A DNA stretch of 64,000 nucleotides from Pseudomonas fluorescens (lineage in GTDB: Bacteria > Pseudomonadota > Gammaproteobacteria > Pseudomonadales > Pseudomonadaceae): NCBI RefSeq assembly GCF_001902145.1, contig NZ_MRST01000022.1, positions 124,001-188,000 of the forward strand. The letters run 5' to 3'. The notes below the pieces were generated by a model, which saw only the letters and a list, made by a program, of their open reading frames with translations, was not told where the DNA came from and did no database searches. The position numbers were made by a program, and so were the translations under genes. This document shows, piece after piece, positions 10,142 to 21,720 of the stretch. Each line of letters opens with the position of its first letter. The stretch's first letter is position 1.

Positions 10142-10966
10142 TCAACCCAGCAACTGCGCACAGTCGCTCATCACACTGGCTTTACGCTGCAGGTATTGAG
10201 CAAAAATGTCGCGCGCCGTGGCGGGGTCCACTTCAATCTGCATGGCGGTGGTGAACTCATTCACCGCTGCCACCGCATGGGCGAAATGGTTGCTTTCGGT
10301 ACCGCCGGTGTGCACCGTGACCCAGGCCACCGTCGCACGGGATTTCTCCGGCGGCACGCCCATGTCTCGCACGAACCACTGCGAGTACAACGGGTGGATG
10401 AATTCCACTTCGCCGTGGGTGTACACCTCGTGGATCAACGTGGTCAGTAACCCCTGCAGCAGGTCGCGATCACGCAGGCGGCGGGTGTCGGTCCAGTCCT
10501 TGAACGCCTGCGCCGAGGGCAGGCAATTGTCCTTCAATATCCACTGGTCATCGCCGCACAGCGCGGTGGCCATGGTGTAGAACAGGTCCGCGTGCAAGGT
10601 GTTGCCCAACGCACCCAAGTCTTCATCGGTGATGCGTTGCAGGCTGCCGCAGGCGCGGTACAACTGCGCGGCGGCGGCGGAGCCTTCATCGGAGCGCGCC
10701 AGCAAGGTAATGCGGTTGGCCAGGCCGGACACACTGGCCGCCGAATTATTGGTTTTGGACCAACTGGCGAAGAACTTGCGCAGTACCGCAGGCGAATGCC
10801 GGCGCGAGGTGAGTCGCGCAAAAGCGTCTTCGATATCCACCAGCGCGTCTTCCTGAGCCCAGAAGGCTTCGAACAGGGCGTGGCGCAAGGCACCGGCCGG
10901 CATGTCGTTCAATACCGGTTCGATGAGCTTCAACAACTGGCTGCGCTTGATCACGGTGTTAGTCAT
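10142..10966 (-). CDS. Second heme-oxygenase-like oxidase candidate (HDO 2), paralogue of the 6752-7597 product
   Basis: A 274-residue helical protein clearly paralogous to HDO 1. Shared landmarks are LxxxFYTMATALCGDDQW (aligning with KLYYRMASAICGSDEW), GEVEFIHPLYSQW and VHTGGTESNHFAH. The potential ligands H125, E186, H219, E224 and H227 are conserved at nearly the same indices, but the first Glu of the E-x6-H motif is replaced by Gly (position 118); E115 is a possible substitute. It may bind metal differently, or act as a partner subunit of HDO 1. The ATG at 10966 is chosen because GAGAGG lies 5 nt upstream; the GTG two codons earlier overlaps that site. It follows the YnfM-like exporter gene by 34 nt. 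Confidence 0.55.
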   Translation of the reverse strand: MTNTVIKRSQLLKLIEPVLNDMPAGALRHALFEAFWAQEDALVDIEDAFARLTSRRHSPAVLRKFFASWSKTNNSAASVSGLANRITLLARSDEGSAAAAQLYRACGSLQRITDEDLGALGNTLHADLFYTMATALCGDDQWILKDNCLPSAQAFKDWTDTRRLRDRDLLQGLLTTLIHEVYTHGEVEFIHPLYSQWFVRDMGVPPEKSRATVAWVTVHTGGTESNHFAHAVAAVNEFTTAMQIEVDPATARDIFAQYLQRKASVMSDCAQLLG

Positions 10967-11000
10967 GTTCACCTCTCATAGTCCTTTATTGGATGAAAAA

Positions 11001-12194
11001 TCAGGCTGGTTTGCCGCGCTGTCCGGCGATCAGGGCCTGAGGCTTTACCGGTTTCCAGCCCAGCAGGGCAATCGCCAGCGACAACAGCTGAAAACCTGCG
11101 ACCAACGCCACGCAGCCCGGCCAGCCCCACTGATTCCAGAGCATGGCCGGGGCCACGGCGCCGGCGCTGCCGCCCAGGTAATAGCCGGTCAGGTACAGCC
11201 CCACGGCGCCGGACTTGTCCGGGCCTGCCGTGGTGGCGATATACGCATTGGCGGATGCCTGTGCCAGGAATACGCCGGTCGAACTCAGGGCCAGCCCCAG
11301 CACGATCAGCCACAGGGAGGGCAACAATGTCAGCGCCGAGCCACACAGGCCGAGCGCCACAGCGCCGGTCAGTAACTGCGACTGTGGTCGCGATTTGCTC
11401 AAGCGCCCCGCAACAGGAATGACCACCAGCGCCAGCAGGAATACGGCATACAAAGTGCCCAAGGCTGCAGCGCCCAGGTTGAACGGGGCCTGGCTGAGAT
11501 ACAGCCCGGCATAGGTAAAGGTTGCGACTTGTGAGAACAGCACGCAGAAACCGACGCCATAGGCCGCCAGCAAGGGTTTGCGCAGAAGCCGGCGCACCCC
11601 GTGCATGCCCACGGCCGCAACGCCGGGCCGCGCCACCGGATTGGCCGGCAACAGCCACACAATCAGCAGGCCGACCAGCAGGCTGATCACCGCCAACAGT
11701 TCGAAGGCTTCGCGCCAGCCCACATATTGGGTCATGACACCCGAGACAAAGCGCCCGGCAAACCCACCGAGCACCGTACCCGCGACGTACAAACTGGTGA
11801 TCTCGGTGACGGTGCCCGCGCGCCAGCGATCGCCGATATAAGCCACGCTGGTGGCGAACACCACTGGGATCAACATCCCTTCGACAAAACGCCACACCAG
11901 CAGCTCGGCAAAACTGTCCACATAGGCCGTCAGCAGCGTCGGCAGCGCCAGCAGCAACGCGGCCACGGCAATCACCGTGCGCTGCTCGAAACGTCCGGTC
12001 AGGCGCCCGACAAACGGCGCGGTCACCGCCACCGCCAGCGTGGTCACCGTAATGCTCCACCCTGCCTGCCGGGCACTCACCTGGAAGCTTTCGGCAAACG
12101 CAGGCAGGATGCTCTGTGTCGCATAAAGATTCAGAAACGCCGCACAGCCACACAGGAACACGGCGAAGCGGGCGTGATGCAGGCGCGGGTTCAT
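11001..12194 (-). CDS. MFS transporter, YnfM-like
   Basis: A 397-residue, 12-segment inner-membrane transporter. The N-terminus (NLYATQSILPAFAESF, then SITVTTLAVAVTAPFVGRL) is typical of the YnfM/arabinose-efflux-like MFS subgroup. Such proteins are usually drug or metabolite exporters paired with a divergent LysR gene, exactly as here (LysR starts 95 nt away in the opposite direction). It is the first gene of the minus-strand operon that ends with PEP mutase, with 34 nt to the next gene. It is either part of the phosphonate cluster or an older exporter/LysR pair to which the cluster was attached. Substrate unknown. Confidence 0.75.
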   Translation of the reverse strand: MNPRLHHARFAVFLCGCAAFLNLYATQSILPAFAESFQVSARQAGWSITVTTLAVAVTAPFVGRLTGRFEQRTVIAVAALLLALPTLLTAYVDSFAELLVWRFVEGMLIPVVFATSVAYIGDRWRAGTVTEITSLYVAGTVLGGFAGRFVSGVMTQYVGWREAFELLAVISLLVGLLIVWLLPANPVARPGVAAVGMHGVRRLLRKPLLAAYGVGFCVLFSQVATFTYAGLYLSQAPFNLGAAALGTLYAVFLLALVVIPVAGRLSKSRPQSQLLTGAVALGLCGSALTLLPSLWLIVLGLALSSTGVFLAQASANAYIATTAGPDKSGAVGLYLTGYYLGGSAGAVAPAMLWNQWGWPGCVALVAGFQLLSLAIALLGWKPVKPQALIAGQRGKPA

Positions 12195-12255
12195 GTGGCC
12201 TCTCGTCTTATGGTCGAGGATGTTTATAGAATACCCAGCGCCGCGAATACCAATA

Positions 12256-12265
12256 CCGAATTCGG
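12256..12265. promoter_or_regulatory. Palindrome in the exporter/lysR divergent promoter, possible LysR operator
   Basis: A perfect 10-bp palindrome CCGAATTCGG lies 25 nt before the lysR start and about 60 nt before the divergent exporter start. Position and symmetry suit autoregulatory LysR binding. This is an inference without motif scoring. Confidence 0.35.
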
Positions 12266-12289
12266 ACCGATCAATACCCAGGAAACAGA

Positions 12290-13219
12290 ATGCTTGATCT
12301 ACGCAAGTTACGTTACTTCCTGACGGTCGCCGAAGAGCTGCACTTCGGCCGTGCGGCCCAGCGCCTGCACCTTGCCCAGCCGCCCCTGACGCGGCAGATT
12401 TCGGCCCTGGAAACCGAGCTTGGCTTTCGCCTGTTCGACCGCACCAGTCGCACGGTCACACTGACCGCCCAAGGCCAGCACTTTTTGCCGTATGCCCGCG
12501 CAGCGCTGGAACACGCCAGGCTTGCACAAGACATCGCCGCCAAGCTGGCTGCCGGCTCGACCGGCCAACTGGTCGTAGGCTATGCCAGCTCGATCGCGCT
12601 GTCGGAGCTCTTCAGCCAAACCCTGCAAGCCTTCGCCCAGCGTTTTCCCGATGTGCAACTGACCCTGGTGGAGAGCGCTTCCGGCAGCCTGCACACGCAC
12701 GTGCTGGACGGGCGCATCGACGTCGGCATGAGCCGCCTGCTGCCGGAGGCCGGGCAAACCGGCGTCGAGGCTTTGTCGTTGGGGCAAGAACCGCTGGTGG
12801 CGGCTCTTTGCAGCGACAACCCGCTGGCGGAGCAGGACGAAGTCACCCTCGCCCAGCTCAGTGAGTACCCGTTGATTCTGTTTCCCAGCGATTACGGTTC
12901 GGGCCTCAACGGCTCCATCGAGCACCTGTATCAACGCCGCGGCCTGGCGCTGCGCCAGGGCCCTGCGGGGCGCCAGATCACCTCGATCATCGCCCTGGTG
13001 GCGGCAGGCCAAGGTGTCTCGCTCGTGCCCCAGTGCACCCGCACCCTGGCCAGGAAAGGCGTGGTCTACCGCCCTTTGGCAGACCCCGAAGCCTGGGTAC
13101 ACCTGCTGATACTCACGCGCTCGCCGTCACGCTCATTGTTGGTCGAGGCGTTCATGGGGGTGGTCGAAGAGTTGCTGCGCAGCCGCCCAGCGCTCGCGCC
13201 CACGACGCTCCCGGCATAA
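12290..13219 (+). CDS. LysR-family transcriptional regulator
   Basis: A 309-residue regulator. Residues 1-60 form the winged helix-turn-helix (LRKLRYFLTVAEELHFGRAA, then QPPLTRQISALE), and about 90-300 form the periplasmic-binding-like effector domain (GQLVVGYAS). LysR proteins sense a small molecule and control a divergent operon, here probably the exporter/HDO/aminotransferase/PEP mutase operon. The ribosome site AGGAAAC precedes the ATG. The sequence is closest to the BenM/CatR/YnfL-like group by its N-terminal pattern; the effector is not predictable. It ends at a bidirectional terminator shared with ettA. Confidence 0.9.
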   Translation: MLDLRKLRYFLTVAEELHFGRAAQRLHLAQPPLTRQISALETELGFRLFDRTSRTVTLTAQGQHFLPYARAALEHARLAQDIAAKLAAGSTGQLVVGYASSIALSELFSQTLQAFAQRFPDVQLTLVESASGSLHTHVLDGRIDVGMSRLLPEAGQTGVEALSLGQEPLVAALCSDNPLAEQDEVTLAQLSEYPLILFPSDYGSGLNGSIEHLYQRRGLALRQGPAGRQITSIIALVAAGQGVSLVPQCTRTLARKGVVYRPLADPEAWVHLLILTRSPSRSLLVEAFMGVVEELLRSRPALAPTTLPA

Positions 13220-13226
13220 CGCAGGC

Positions 13227-13258
13227 AAAAAAATACCCCTGCGTGAGGGGTATTTTTT
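13227..13258. terminator. Bidirectional terminator between lysR and ettA
   Basis: A 12-bp stem (AAAAATACCCCT with its reverse complement) and a 5-nt loop carry A-runs on one side and T-runs on the other. It lies between two convergent genes and can stop both. Confidence 0.85.
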
Positions 13259-13276
13259 CAACAGGCTATTGCAGCA

Positions 13277-14941
<1,665 letters not shown>

Positions 14942-15226
14942 GGTGAACCTAGCGTCAGTGACTGATGAATTAAGCGGACGAAGCCCGTGCCAGGCCATGC
15001 GCCGCGCGGGCCTTTGACTATCATCAATGCCAGCGAGCAAAAAAAGCCTGAATATCTGGGGCTGGAACGCCCCCGCGTAACCGGCAAAGCTACCTGAATG
15101 CGCTGGGGCAGTCCAGCCAAGCAGGACTGGCACTTTGCCACAACTCAAGGCATGCTAGCCGCCCTTCGGGCGTCCGGCTTATAGTGCACGTCGCGCGCCA
15201 GTCCAGCCAAACCGCAGGATCACAGT

Positions 15227-18200
15227 TTGTCCAACGTCACGCCGCCCACGCCCTTGCGCGCCGCTCATATTGCGCCGGGAGCGCCCCTGCACGGCACCTT
15301 GAAAGGCGCGTTGGCGACGCTTGTCCTGCTGTTGCTCGCCTTATTGTTCTGGCAGTTGCTTGACCAATTGCAGCAAAACCAGAAAAACCAACAGCAATAC
15401 ACCATCGACTACAGCGCCGACCTGGCCGAGCAGATCAGCCAGAATATGGCCCTGAGCGCGCAGATCGCCCTGAACCTGTTGCCGATTGTCGAGCCGCCGC
15501 GCAATGCCGAACAGCAGCAGGCCCTGATGCGCACCTTGCAGCGCTCGTTGCCGGACCTGCGCAGCTTCGCCCTGCTCGCCCCCAGCGGCGCACTGATCAG
15601 CGACACTGCCGAAGGCAGCCAAGACAGTGCCCTGCTCGAAGACCTGGTCAAGCGCAGTCACGCCCAGTCCTACTACCTGAGCAACGACAATGACGGCACG
15701 GTCATCTACCTGTTGCTGCACCAACCCAGCGGTGGCTCCAAGGTGTACTGGGCCCTGCGCCTGGCGCCCAATTATCTGGTCAACCTCACACGCCAGGATG
15801 TCCAGGGCCAGCGCCCGATGTGGGCGATCGAGAACAGCCTGAACCATCGCGTGGTCAGCCGTGACAGCGGGATGCCGGCGCAGTGGTCCGGCGCCCTGAC
15901 GCCGGAAGAATTGAACCACAGCGTGCTGGTAACGCCCTTGAGCAAAAGCGATTGGCAACTGCGCGGCATGTTTGACCGCAGTGCGGTGCTGGAACAACTG
16001 CTGCCGGCCTTTATCGGCAAGTGCCTGCTCGGCCTGGCGTTTTCGCTGATCCCGGTGATCGTGCTGCTCAACATGCGCCGCCGCCAACGCCAAGTAAATG
16101 AAGGCCGGCGACGCTACCAGGACATCTTCGAAGGCACGGGCGTGGCCTTGTGCGTGCTGGACCTGTCGGGGCTCAAGGCGTTTTGCAACAAGACCCAGGT
16201 GCAAAGCCGCGAGCAGTTGCACGCCTGGTTACAGGCCAACCCCACGGAGCGCAAGCAACTGCTCAAGGAGTTGCGCGTCACCGAGGTCAACCAGATGGCG
16301 GTGCGCCTGCTGAACGTCGCGTCCTGCGAGCAAGCCTGGGAGCGGCTGATCGATGATTGCCCGCGCAATACCACGTCCATCGGCTATCAGGTGCTGGAGG
16401 CCGTACTGACCCGGCAAAAACAGCTGGAGCTGGAAATCCAGCTCAACGACGTCGCCGGCAACGAACAGTACCTGTGGCTGGTGATGCGTTTGCCGGAGCA
16501 GCAGGATGACGTCAAGGCCGTGATTCTCAGCATCAGCGACATCACCAGCCGCAAGCTGATCGAGTTGTCGCTGGTGGAGCGTGAAAGCTTCTGGTCGGAT
16601 GTGGTGCGCACCGTGCCCGATCACCTGTATGTGCAGGACGTGATCAGCCAGCGCATGATTTTCAGCAACCACCATCTGGGCCACACCCTGGGCTACAACA
16701 AAGCCGAACTGCAGCAAATGGGTGAGTACTTCTGGGAAATCCTGCTGCACCCCGAAGACGCCGAGCACTACCATGACTCGCGCGAACAGCAACGCCAGGT
16801 CGGCTACACGACCCAACTGCACTGCCAACTGCGCTTTCGCCACCGCAATAACCAGTGGCGCCGCTTCGATATCCGCGAGCAGGCCCTGGCCCGCGATACG
16901 TCTACGGTGGTCACCCGGATCATCGGCGTGGCCAAGGACATTACCGACCAGATCGAGGCCAGCGAATCGCTACGCGACAGTGAACAGCGCTACCGGATGC
17001 TGGCCGAAAGCATCAGCGACGTGATCTGCTCCACCGACAGCCAACTGGCCCTCAACTACATCAGCCCCTCGGTCAACACCGTCCTGGGCTATGACGTGGA
17101 CTGGGTGTTCAAGAACGGCTGGCAGTCGATCGTTGCCAACCCTCAGCAGTTGACCGGCATTTACAACCTGATGGAACAGGTCAGCCGCGCCCTCGGCAAC
17201 CCCGACGCCTTGAACACCTTGCGCGATGAAGTCCAGACCCAACTGTTTCTGTTCGACTGCCTGCGCGCCGACGGGCGCAAAGTGCCGATAGAGCTGCGCC
17301 TGGTGCTGGTGTGGGATGAACATGGCGGGTTTGAAGGCATCCTCGGCGTGGGCCGCGATATCAGCCAGCAACGCCGCGCCGAAAAAGACCTGCGCATGGC
17401 GGCCACGGTATTCGAACATTCCACCTCGGCGATCCTGATCACCGACCCGGCCGGCTATATCGTGCAGGCCAACGAGGCGTTCAGCCGGGTCAGCGGCTAT
17501 GAAGTGGCGGATGTGCTCGACCAGTTGCCGAACATGCTCACCGTCGATGAGCAGCAGGAAGCCCATCTGCGTTATGTGCTCAAGCAACTGCACCAGCACA
17601 GCACCTGGGAAGGTGAAGTGTGGCTCAAGCGCCGCAATGGCGAGCATTACCCGGCCTGGGTCGGCATTACCGCAGTGTTCGACGATGAAGGCGACCTGGC
17701 CAGCTACGTGTGTTTCTTCAGCGATATCAGCGAGCGCAAAGCCAGTGAGCAGCGCATCCACCGCCTGGCCTACTACGACGCCCTGACCCACCTGCCCAAC
17801 CGCACCCTGTTCCAGGACCGCCTGCACACCGCCTTGCAGTCCGCCGAACGGCAGAAATCCTGGGTGGTGCTGATGTTCCTCGACCTTGACCGCTTCAAGC
17901 CGATCAACGACTCCCTCGGCCACGCGGCCGGCGACCGTATGCTCAAGGAAATGGCCACGCGCCTGCTCGGCTGTGTGGCCGAGGACGACACCGTGGCGCG
18001 CATGGGCGGCGACGAATTCACCTTGCTCCTGCAACCACGGGTCAGCCGCGATATGGCGCTCAACCGTGCGATCCATGTGGCCGAGCAGATCCTCGCCAGC
18101 CTGGTCAAACCCTTTGTGCTGGAAGGCCGCGAGTTCTTCGTGACCGCCAGTATCGGCATCGCCCTGAGCCCGCAAGACGGCAGCGAACTGAGCCAGTTGA

Positions 18201-19078
18201 TGAAAAACGCCGACACGGCCATGTATCACGCTAAAGAACGCGGCAAGAACAACTTCCAGTTCTACCAGGCCGACATGAACGCCAGTGCCCTGGAGCGCCT
18301 GGAGCTGGAAAGCGACCTGCGCCACGCCTTGGACCAGAACGAATTCGTGCTCTATTACCAGCCGCAATTCAGCGGCGACGGCAAACGCCTGACCGGCGCC
18401 GAAGCCCTGCTGCGCTGGCGCCACCCGCGCCGTGGCCTGGTGCCGCCCGGGGACTTTATCCCGGTGCTGGAAGAGCTCGGGTTGGTGGTGGACGTGGGCG
18501 ACTGGGTGATCGGCGAAGCCTGCCGCCAGCTCAAGACCTGGCACCAGAACAAGGTGCGCGTGCCGAAAGTATCAGTGAACATCTCGGCGCGGCAGTTCTC
18601 GGACGGCCAGTTGGGCACGCGCATCGCCACCATCCTCAAGGACACCGGCCTGCCGCCGGCGTGCCTGGAGCTGGAACTGACCGAAAGCATCCTGATGCGT
18701 GAAGTCAACGAAGCCCTGCAGATCCTCGCCAGCCTGAAAAACCTGGGCCTGAGCATCGCGGTGGATGACTTCGGCACCGGCTATTCGTCGCTCAACTACC
18801 TCAAGCAATTCCCCATCGACGTGCTGAAAATCGACCGCACCTTCGTCGACGGCCTGCCCTCGGGTGAGCAGGACGCACAGATTGCCCGGGCGATTATTGC
18901 CATGGCCCACAGCCTGAACCTGGCGGTGATCGCCGAAGGCGTGGAAACCCATGAGCAACTGGACTTCCTGCGTGAGCATGGCTGTGATGAGGTGCAGGGT
19001 TACCTGTTCGGGCGGCCGATGCCGGCGAATCGGTTTGAAGTGCAGTTCAGTAATGATGCGCTGTTCATGTTTGACTGA
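15227..19078 (+). CDS. morA: MorA-like membrane PAS-GGDEF-EAL c-di-GMP enzyme
   Basis: A 1283-residue inner-membrane signalling protein. Segments in order: TM helix about 23-46, a periplasmic sensor about 47-260, a second TM helix about 262-282, a series of PAS/PAC domains about 290-840, GGDEF about 850-1010 (MGGDEF near 927) and EAL about 1030-1280 (GAEALLRW near 1057). GGDEF makes and EAL degrades cyclic di-GMP; both motifs look intact. MorA controls motility and biofilm in Pseudomonas. No RxxD inhibitory site precedes the GGDEF motif. The start is TTG with AGGA 7 nt upstream; no better ATG is near. The neighbour glyA matches, from memory, P. aeruginosa PA4601-PA4602. Confidence 0.85.
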   Translation: MSNVTPPTPLRAAHIAPGAPLHGTLKGALATLVLLLLALLFWQLLDQLQQNQKNQQQYTIDYSADLAEQISQNMALSAQIALNLLPIVEPPRNAEQQQALMRTLQRSLPDLRSFALLAPSGALISDTAEGSQDSALLEDLVKRSHAQSYYLSNDNDGTVIYLLLHQPSGGSKVYWALRLAPNYLVNLTRQDVQGQRPMWAIENSLNHRVVSRDSGMPAQWSGALTPEELNHSVLVTPLSKSDWQLRGMFDRSAVLEQLLPAFIGKCLLGLAFSLIPVIVLLNMRRRQRQVNEGRRRYQDIFEGTGVALCVLDLSGLKAFCNKTQVQSREQLHAWLQANPTERKQLLKELRVTEVNQMAVRLLNVASCEQAWERLIDDCPRNTTSIGYQVLEAVLTRQKQLELEIQLNDVAGNEQYLWLVMRLPEQQDDVKAVILSISDITSRKLIELSLVERESFWSDVVRTVPDHLYVQDVISQRMIFSNHHLGHTLGYNKAELQQMGEYFWEILLHPEDAEHYHDSREQQRQVGYTTQLHCQLRFRHRNNQWRRFDIREQALARDTSTVVTRIIGVAKDITDQIEASESLRDSEQRYRMLAESISDVICSTDSQLALNYISPSVNTVLGYDVDWVFKNGWQSIVANPQQLTGIYNLMEQVSRALGNPDALNTLRDEVQTQLFLFDCLRADGRKVPIELRLVLVWDEHGGFEGILGVGRDISQQRRAEKDLRMAATVFEHSTSAILITDPAGYIVQANEAFSRVSGYEVADVLDQLPNMLTVDEQQEAHLRYVLKQLHQHSTWEGEVWLKRRNGEHYPAWVGITAVFDDEGDLASYVCFFSDISERKASEQRIHRLAYYDALTHLPNRTLFQDRLHTALQSAERQKSWVVLMFLDLDRFKPINDSLGHAAGDRMLKEMATRLLGCVAEDDTVARMGGDEFTLLLQPRVSRDMALNRAIHVAEQILASLVKPFVLEGREFFVTASIGIALSPQDGSELSQLMKNADTAMYHAKERGKNNFQFYQADMNASALERLELESDLRHALDQNEFVLYYQPQFSGDGKRLTGAEALLRWRHPRRGLVPPGDFIPVLEELGLVVDVGDWVIGEACRQLKTWHQNKVRVPKVSVNISARQFSDGQLGTRIATILKDTGLPPACLELELTESILMREVNEALQILASLKNLGLSIAVDDFGTGYSSLNYLKQFPIDVLKIDRTFVDGLPSGEQDAQIARAIIAMAHSLNLAVIAEGVETHEQLDFLREHGCDEVQGYLFGRPMPANRFEVQFSNDALFMFD

Positions 19079-19104
19079 AAGCTGTGGCGGGGCTTAGGTT
19101 TTTT

Positions 19105-19204
19105 TGTAGGAGCGAGCTTGCTCGCGAAAAACTCACAGGCGCCGCGTTCATTCAGGATGCACGCGTTATCGTTGACGTTTTTCGCGAGCAAGCTCGCTCC
19201 TACA
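19105..19204. repeat. REP doublet, family A (copy 2)
   Basis: A 100-bp inverted repeat with the same perfect 28-nt arms as copy 1. The spacer has the ACGCGTTATCGTTGACG signature. It lies between the MorA-like gene and glyA. Confidence 0.9.
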
Positions 19205-19348
19205 GAAGAAGGCGATGGGGCCAGTACCGACACCGCCCATCCCCAGATGAGCCCCACTTGTCCGCGACATGATGTCCTTTCATATGCCATCTAAAACCCA
19301 TTGGGTTAGAATGCCCTCCTTTTCTGCCCCCGATCCTTGAGGACCGCC

Positions 19349-20602
19349 ATGTTCAGCCGTGATTTGACTATTGCCAAGTACGACGCCGATCTCTTCGCCG
19401 CCATGGAGCAAGAAGCCGTGCGCCAGGAAGAGCACATTGAGCTGATCGCTTCGGAAAACTACACCAGCCCTGCGGTGATGGAGGCTCAAGGTTCGGTTCT
19501 GACCAACAAGTACGCCGAAGGCTACCCAGGCAAGCGCTACTACGGTGGTTGCGAGTACGTCGACGTGGTTGAGCAGTTGGCCATCGACCGTGCAAAAGAA
19601 CTGTTCGGCGCCGATTACGCCAACGTCCAGCCACACGCCGGTTCCCAGGCCAACAGCGCCGTGTACCTGGCCCTGCTGCAAGGCGGCGACACCATCCTGG
19701 GCATGAGCCTGGCCCACGGCGGTCACCTGACCCACGGCGCCACAGTTTCCTCCTCCGGCAAGCTGTACAACGCCGTTCAGTACGGTATCGATGCCAACGG
19801 CCTGATCGACTACGACGAAGTCGAGCGCCTGGCGGTTGAGCACAAGCCAAAAATGATCGTGGCCGGTTTCTCTGCCTACTCGCAGATCCTGGACTTCCCA
19901 CGCTTCCGTGAAATCGCCGACAAGGTCGGTGCCTACCTGTTCGTCGACATGGCCCACGTGGCCGGTCTGGTGGCTGCGGGCGTTTACCCGAACCCGGTGC
20001 CTTACGCTGACGTGGTCACCACCACTACCCACAAGACCCTGCGCGGTCCACGTGGCGGCCTGATCCTGGCGCGTGCCAACGCCGAGATCGAAAAGAAGCT
20101 CAACTCCGCCGTTTTCCCGGGCGCCCAAGGCGGCCCGCTGGAGCACGTGATCGCGGCCAAGGCGATCTGCTTCAAGGAAGCACTGCAGCCTGAGTTCAAG
20201 ACCTACCAGCAACAAGTGGTCAAGAACGCCAAGACCATGGCCAGCGTGTTCATCGAGCGCGGTTTTGACGTGGTGTCCGGCGGTACCGAAAACCACCTGT
20301 TCCTGCTGTCGCTGATCAAGCAGGACATTTCCGGTAAAGATGCTGACGCTGCCCTGGGCAAAGCCTTCATCACCGTGAACAAGAACTCCGTGCCGAACGA
20401 CCCACGTTCGCCGTTCGTCACCTCCGGCCTGCGCTTCGGCACCCCGGCAGTGACCACCCGTGGCTTCAAGGAAGCCGAGTGCAAGGAACTGGCGGGCTGG
20501 ATCTGCGACATCCTGGCGGACCTTTCCAACGAAGCCGTGATCGACGCGGTACGTGAGAAGGTCAAGGCCATCTGCAAGAAGCTGCCGGTATACGGCGCGT
20601 AA
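19349..20602 (+). CDS. glyA: Serine hydroxymethyltransferase
   Basis: A 417-residue PLP enzyme, the usual GlyA length. It converts serine and tetrahydrofolate to glycine and 5,10-methylene-tetrahydrofolate in the cytoplasm, the main one-carbon source. Visible landmarks are [18 protein letters not shown] (about 31-48), [14 protein letters not shown], the PLP-lysine motif [15 protein letters not shown] (Lys near 229) and [13 protein letters not shown]. The ATG at 19349 follows GAGGA; an upstream in-frame codon lacks a ribosome site. It is single and ends at a terminator combined with a REP repeat. Pseudomonads often carry several glyA copies; the MorA neighbourhood suggests the glyA3-type locus. 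Confidence 0.95.
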   Translation: MFSRDLTIAKYDADLFAAMEQEAVRQEEHIELIASENYTSPAVMEAQGSVLTNKYAEGYPGKRYYGGCEYVDVVEQLAIDRAKELFGADYANVQPHAGSQANSAVYLALLQGGDTILGMSLAHGGHLTHGATVSSSGKLYNAVQYGIDANGLIDYDEVERLAVEHKPKMIVAGFSAYSQILDFPRFREIADKVGAYLFVDMAHVAGLVAAGVYPNPVPYADVVTTTTHKTLRGPRGGLILARANAEIEKKLNSAVFPGAQGGPLEHVIAAKAICFKEALQPEFKTYQQQVVKNAKTMASVFIERGFDVVSGGTENHLFLLSLIKQDISGKDADAALGKAFITVNKNSVPNDPRSPFVTSGLRFGTPAVTTRGFKEAECKELAGWICDILADLSNEAVIDAVREKVKAICKKLPVYGA

Positions 20603-20609
20603 TACAAAG

Positions 20610-20730
20610 AAGCCCACTGTAGGAGCGAGCTTGCTCGCGAAAAACGTCAACGATAACGCGTGCATCCTGGGTGCACGCGTTGCCTGTGAGTTCTTCGCGA
20701 GCAAGCTCGCTCCTACAAGTGGGCTTTTTT
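20610..20730 (+). terminator. glyA terminator with a family A REP doublet inside its stem
   Basis: AGCCCAC (20611-20617) and AGTGGGCT plus a T-run (20718-20731) form a terminator stem. Between them lies a complete 100-bp family A doublet (20618-20717), so that stem and repeat arms form one long near-continuous hairpin. The spacer is in the opposite orientation to copies 1 and 2. Confidence 0.7.
20618..20717. repeat. REP doublet, family A (copy 3)
   Basis: Same arms as the other family A copies, but with the spacer inverted (CAACGATAACGCGTG follows the left arm). The right arm has one change (GTTCTTCGCG). Confidence 0.9.
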
Positions 20731-21688
20731 ATGCCTGGTAGACCCGCTCAAAGCCTTGGCGGATCTTGTCTTCCGGCAACTCATCGGCAATAAACACAAT
20801 CACACTCTCGCGCACTTCGCCTTCGGCCCATTCGGTATCCCAGTCGAAGCCGTAGAGCTTCAGCACGCCCTGGAACACCATGCGTCGATCCTCCCCGGCA
20901 ATGTTCAACACGCCTTTGTAACGCAACAGTTGCTTGCCATGGTCTTCCAGCAGTTCGTTCATGAACTCGCTGAGACGGTCGATATCCAGCGGCTGGTCGG
21001 TGCGCAGCACCAGGCTGGAAATACGGTCGACCGAAGGCGCTGCACTGACCGGGCGCAGGCTCATGCCGGCGTTGAGATTGAAGCCGCGCACATCCAGCAA
21101 CTCGGCCAGGTCGATCTTGCCGTGGTCCACTACGCGAATCGGCGCACGACGGTTGATGCGGGTGAGGCGCTGGCTGAGGGCGTCGAAGCTGGCGTCGTCC
21201 ACCAGGTCGCGCTTGCTCACCAACAGGCGGTCGGCAAAGCCGATCTGGGCCTGGGCGATGGTCTGGGTGAGGTGATGCTCGGCGTGGGCCGCATCCACCA
21301 GGGTGATGATGCCGTCGAGGATATAGCGCTCGCGCAGTTCTTCGTCGATGAAAAAGGTCTGGGCCACCGGCGCGGGGTCGGCCAGGCCGGTGCATTCGAT
21401 CACCAGTCGGTCGAAGGCAATCTCGCCGCTGTCCAGGCGTTCCAGCAGCAGGTACAGGGCTTTTGTCAGGTCGGTGTGGATGGTGCAGCACACGCAGCCG
21501 TTGGACAAGGTCATCACTTGCACCGGCTCGTCGCCCAAGAGCTGGGTGTCGATACCGGCATCACTGAATTCGTTCTCGATCACGGCGATTTTAAGGCCGT
21601 GCTCGGCCTTGAGCAGGTGGCGCAGCAAGGTGGTCTTGCCGGCACCGAGGAAACCGCTGAGGATGGTGACGGGGATGGGAGAGGACAA
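20729..21688 (-). CDS. yjiA: YjiA-type CobW/COG0523 GTPase
   Basis: A 319-residue metal-chaperone GTPase. N-terminal G domain: Walker A GFLGAGKTT (12-20), the metal-binding GCVCC (CxCC, about 64-68), IECTGLADP and SKRDLVDD (nucleotide specificity). The C-terminal CobW_C domain occupies about 230-318. COG0523 proteins deliver zinc or other metals to client enzymes. In E. coli yjiA follows btsT and yjiX; the same order occurs here (cstA, ybdD, yjiA on the minus strand), although a 151-nt gap with a REP repeat separates it from ybdD. The metal is not predictable from the sequence. Confidence 0.9.
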   Translation of the reverse strand: MSSPIPVTILSGFLGAGKTTLLRHLLKAEHGLKIAVIENEFSDAGIDTQLLGDEPVQVMTLSNGCVCCTIHTDLTKALYLLLERLDSGEIAFDRLVIECTGLADPAPVAQTFFIDEELRERYILDGIITLVDAAHAEHHLTQTIAQAQIGFADRLLVSKRDLVDDASFDALSQRLTRINRRAPIRVVDHGKIDLAELLDVRGFNLNAGMSLRPVSAAPSVDRISSLVLRTDQPLDIDRLSEFMNELLEDHGKQLLRYKGVLNIAGEDRRMVFQGVLKLYGFDWDTEWAEGEVRESVIVFIADELPEDKIRQGFERVYQA

Positions 21689-21720
21689 AGAGATTCTCCT
21701 TGAAGAAACACAGAAACAAA

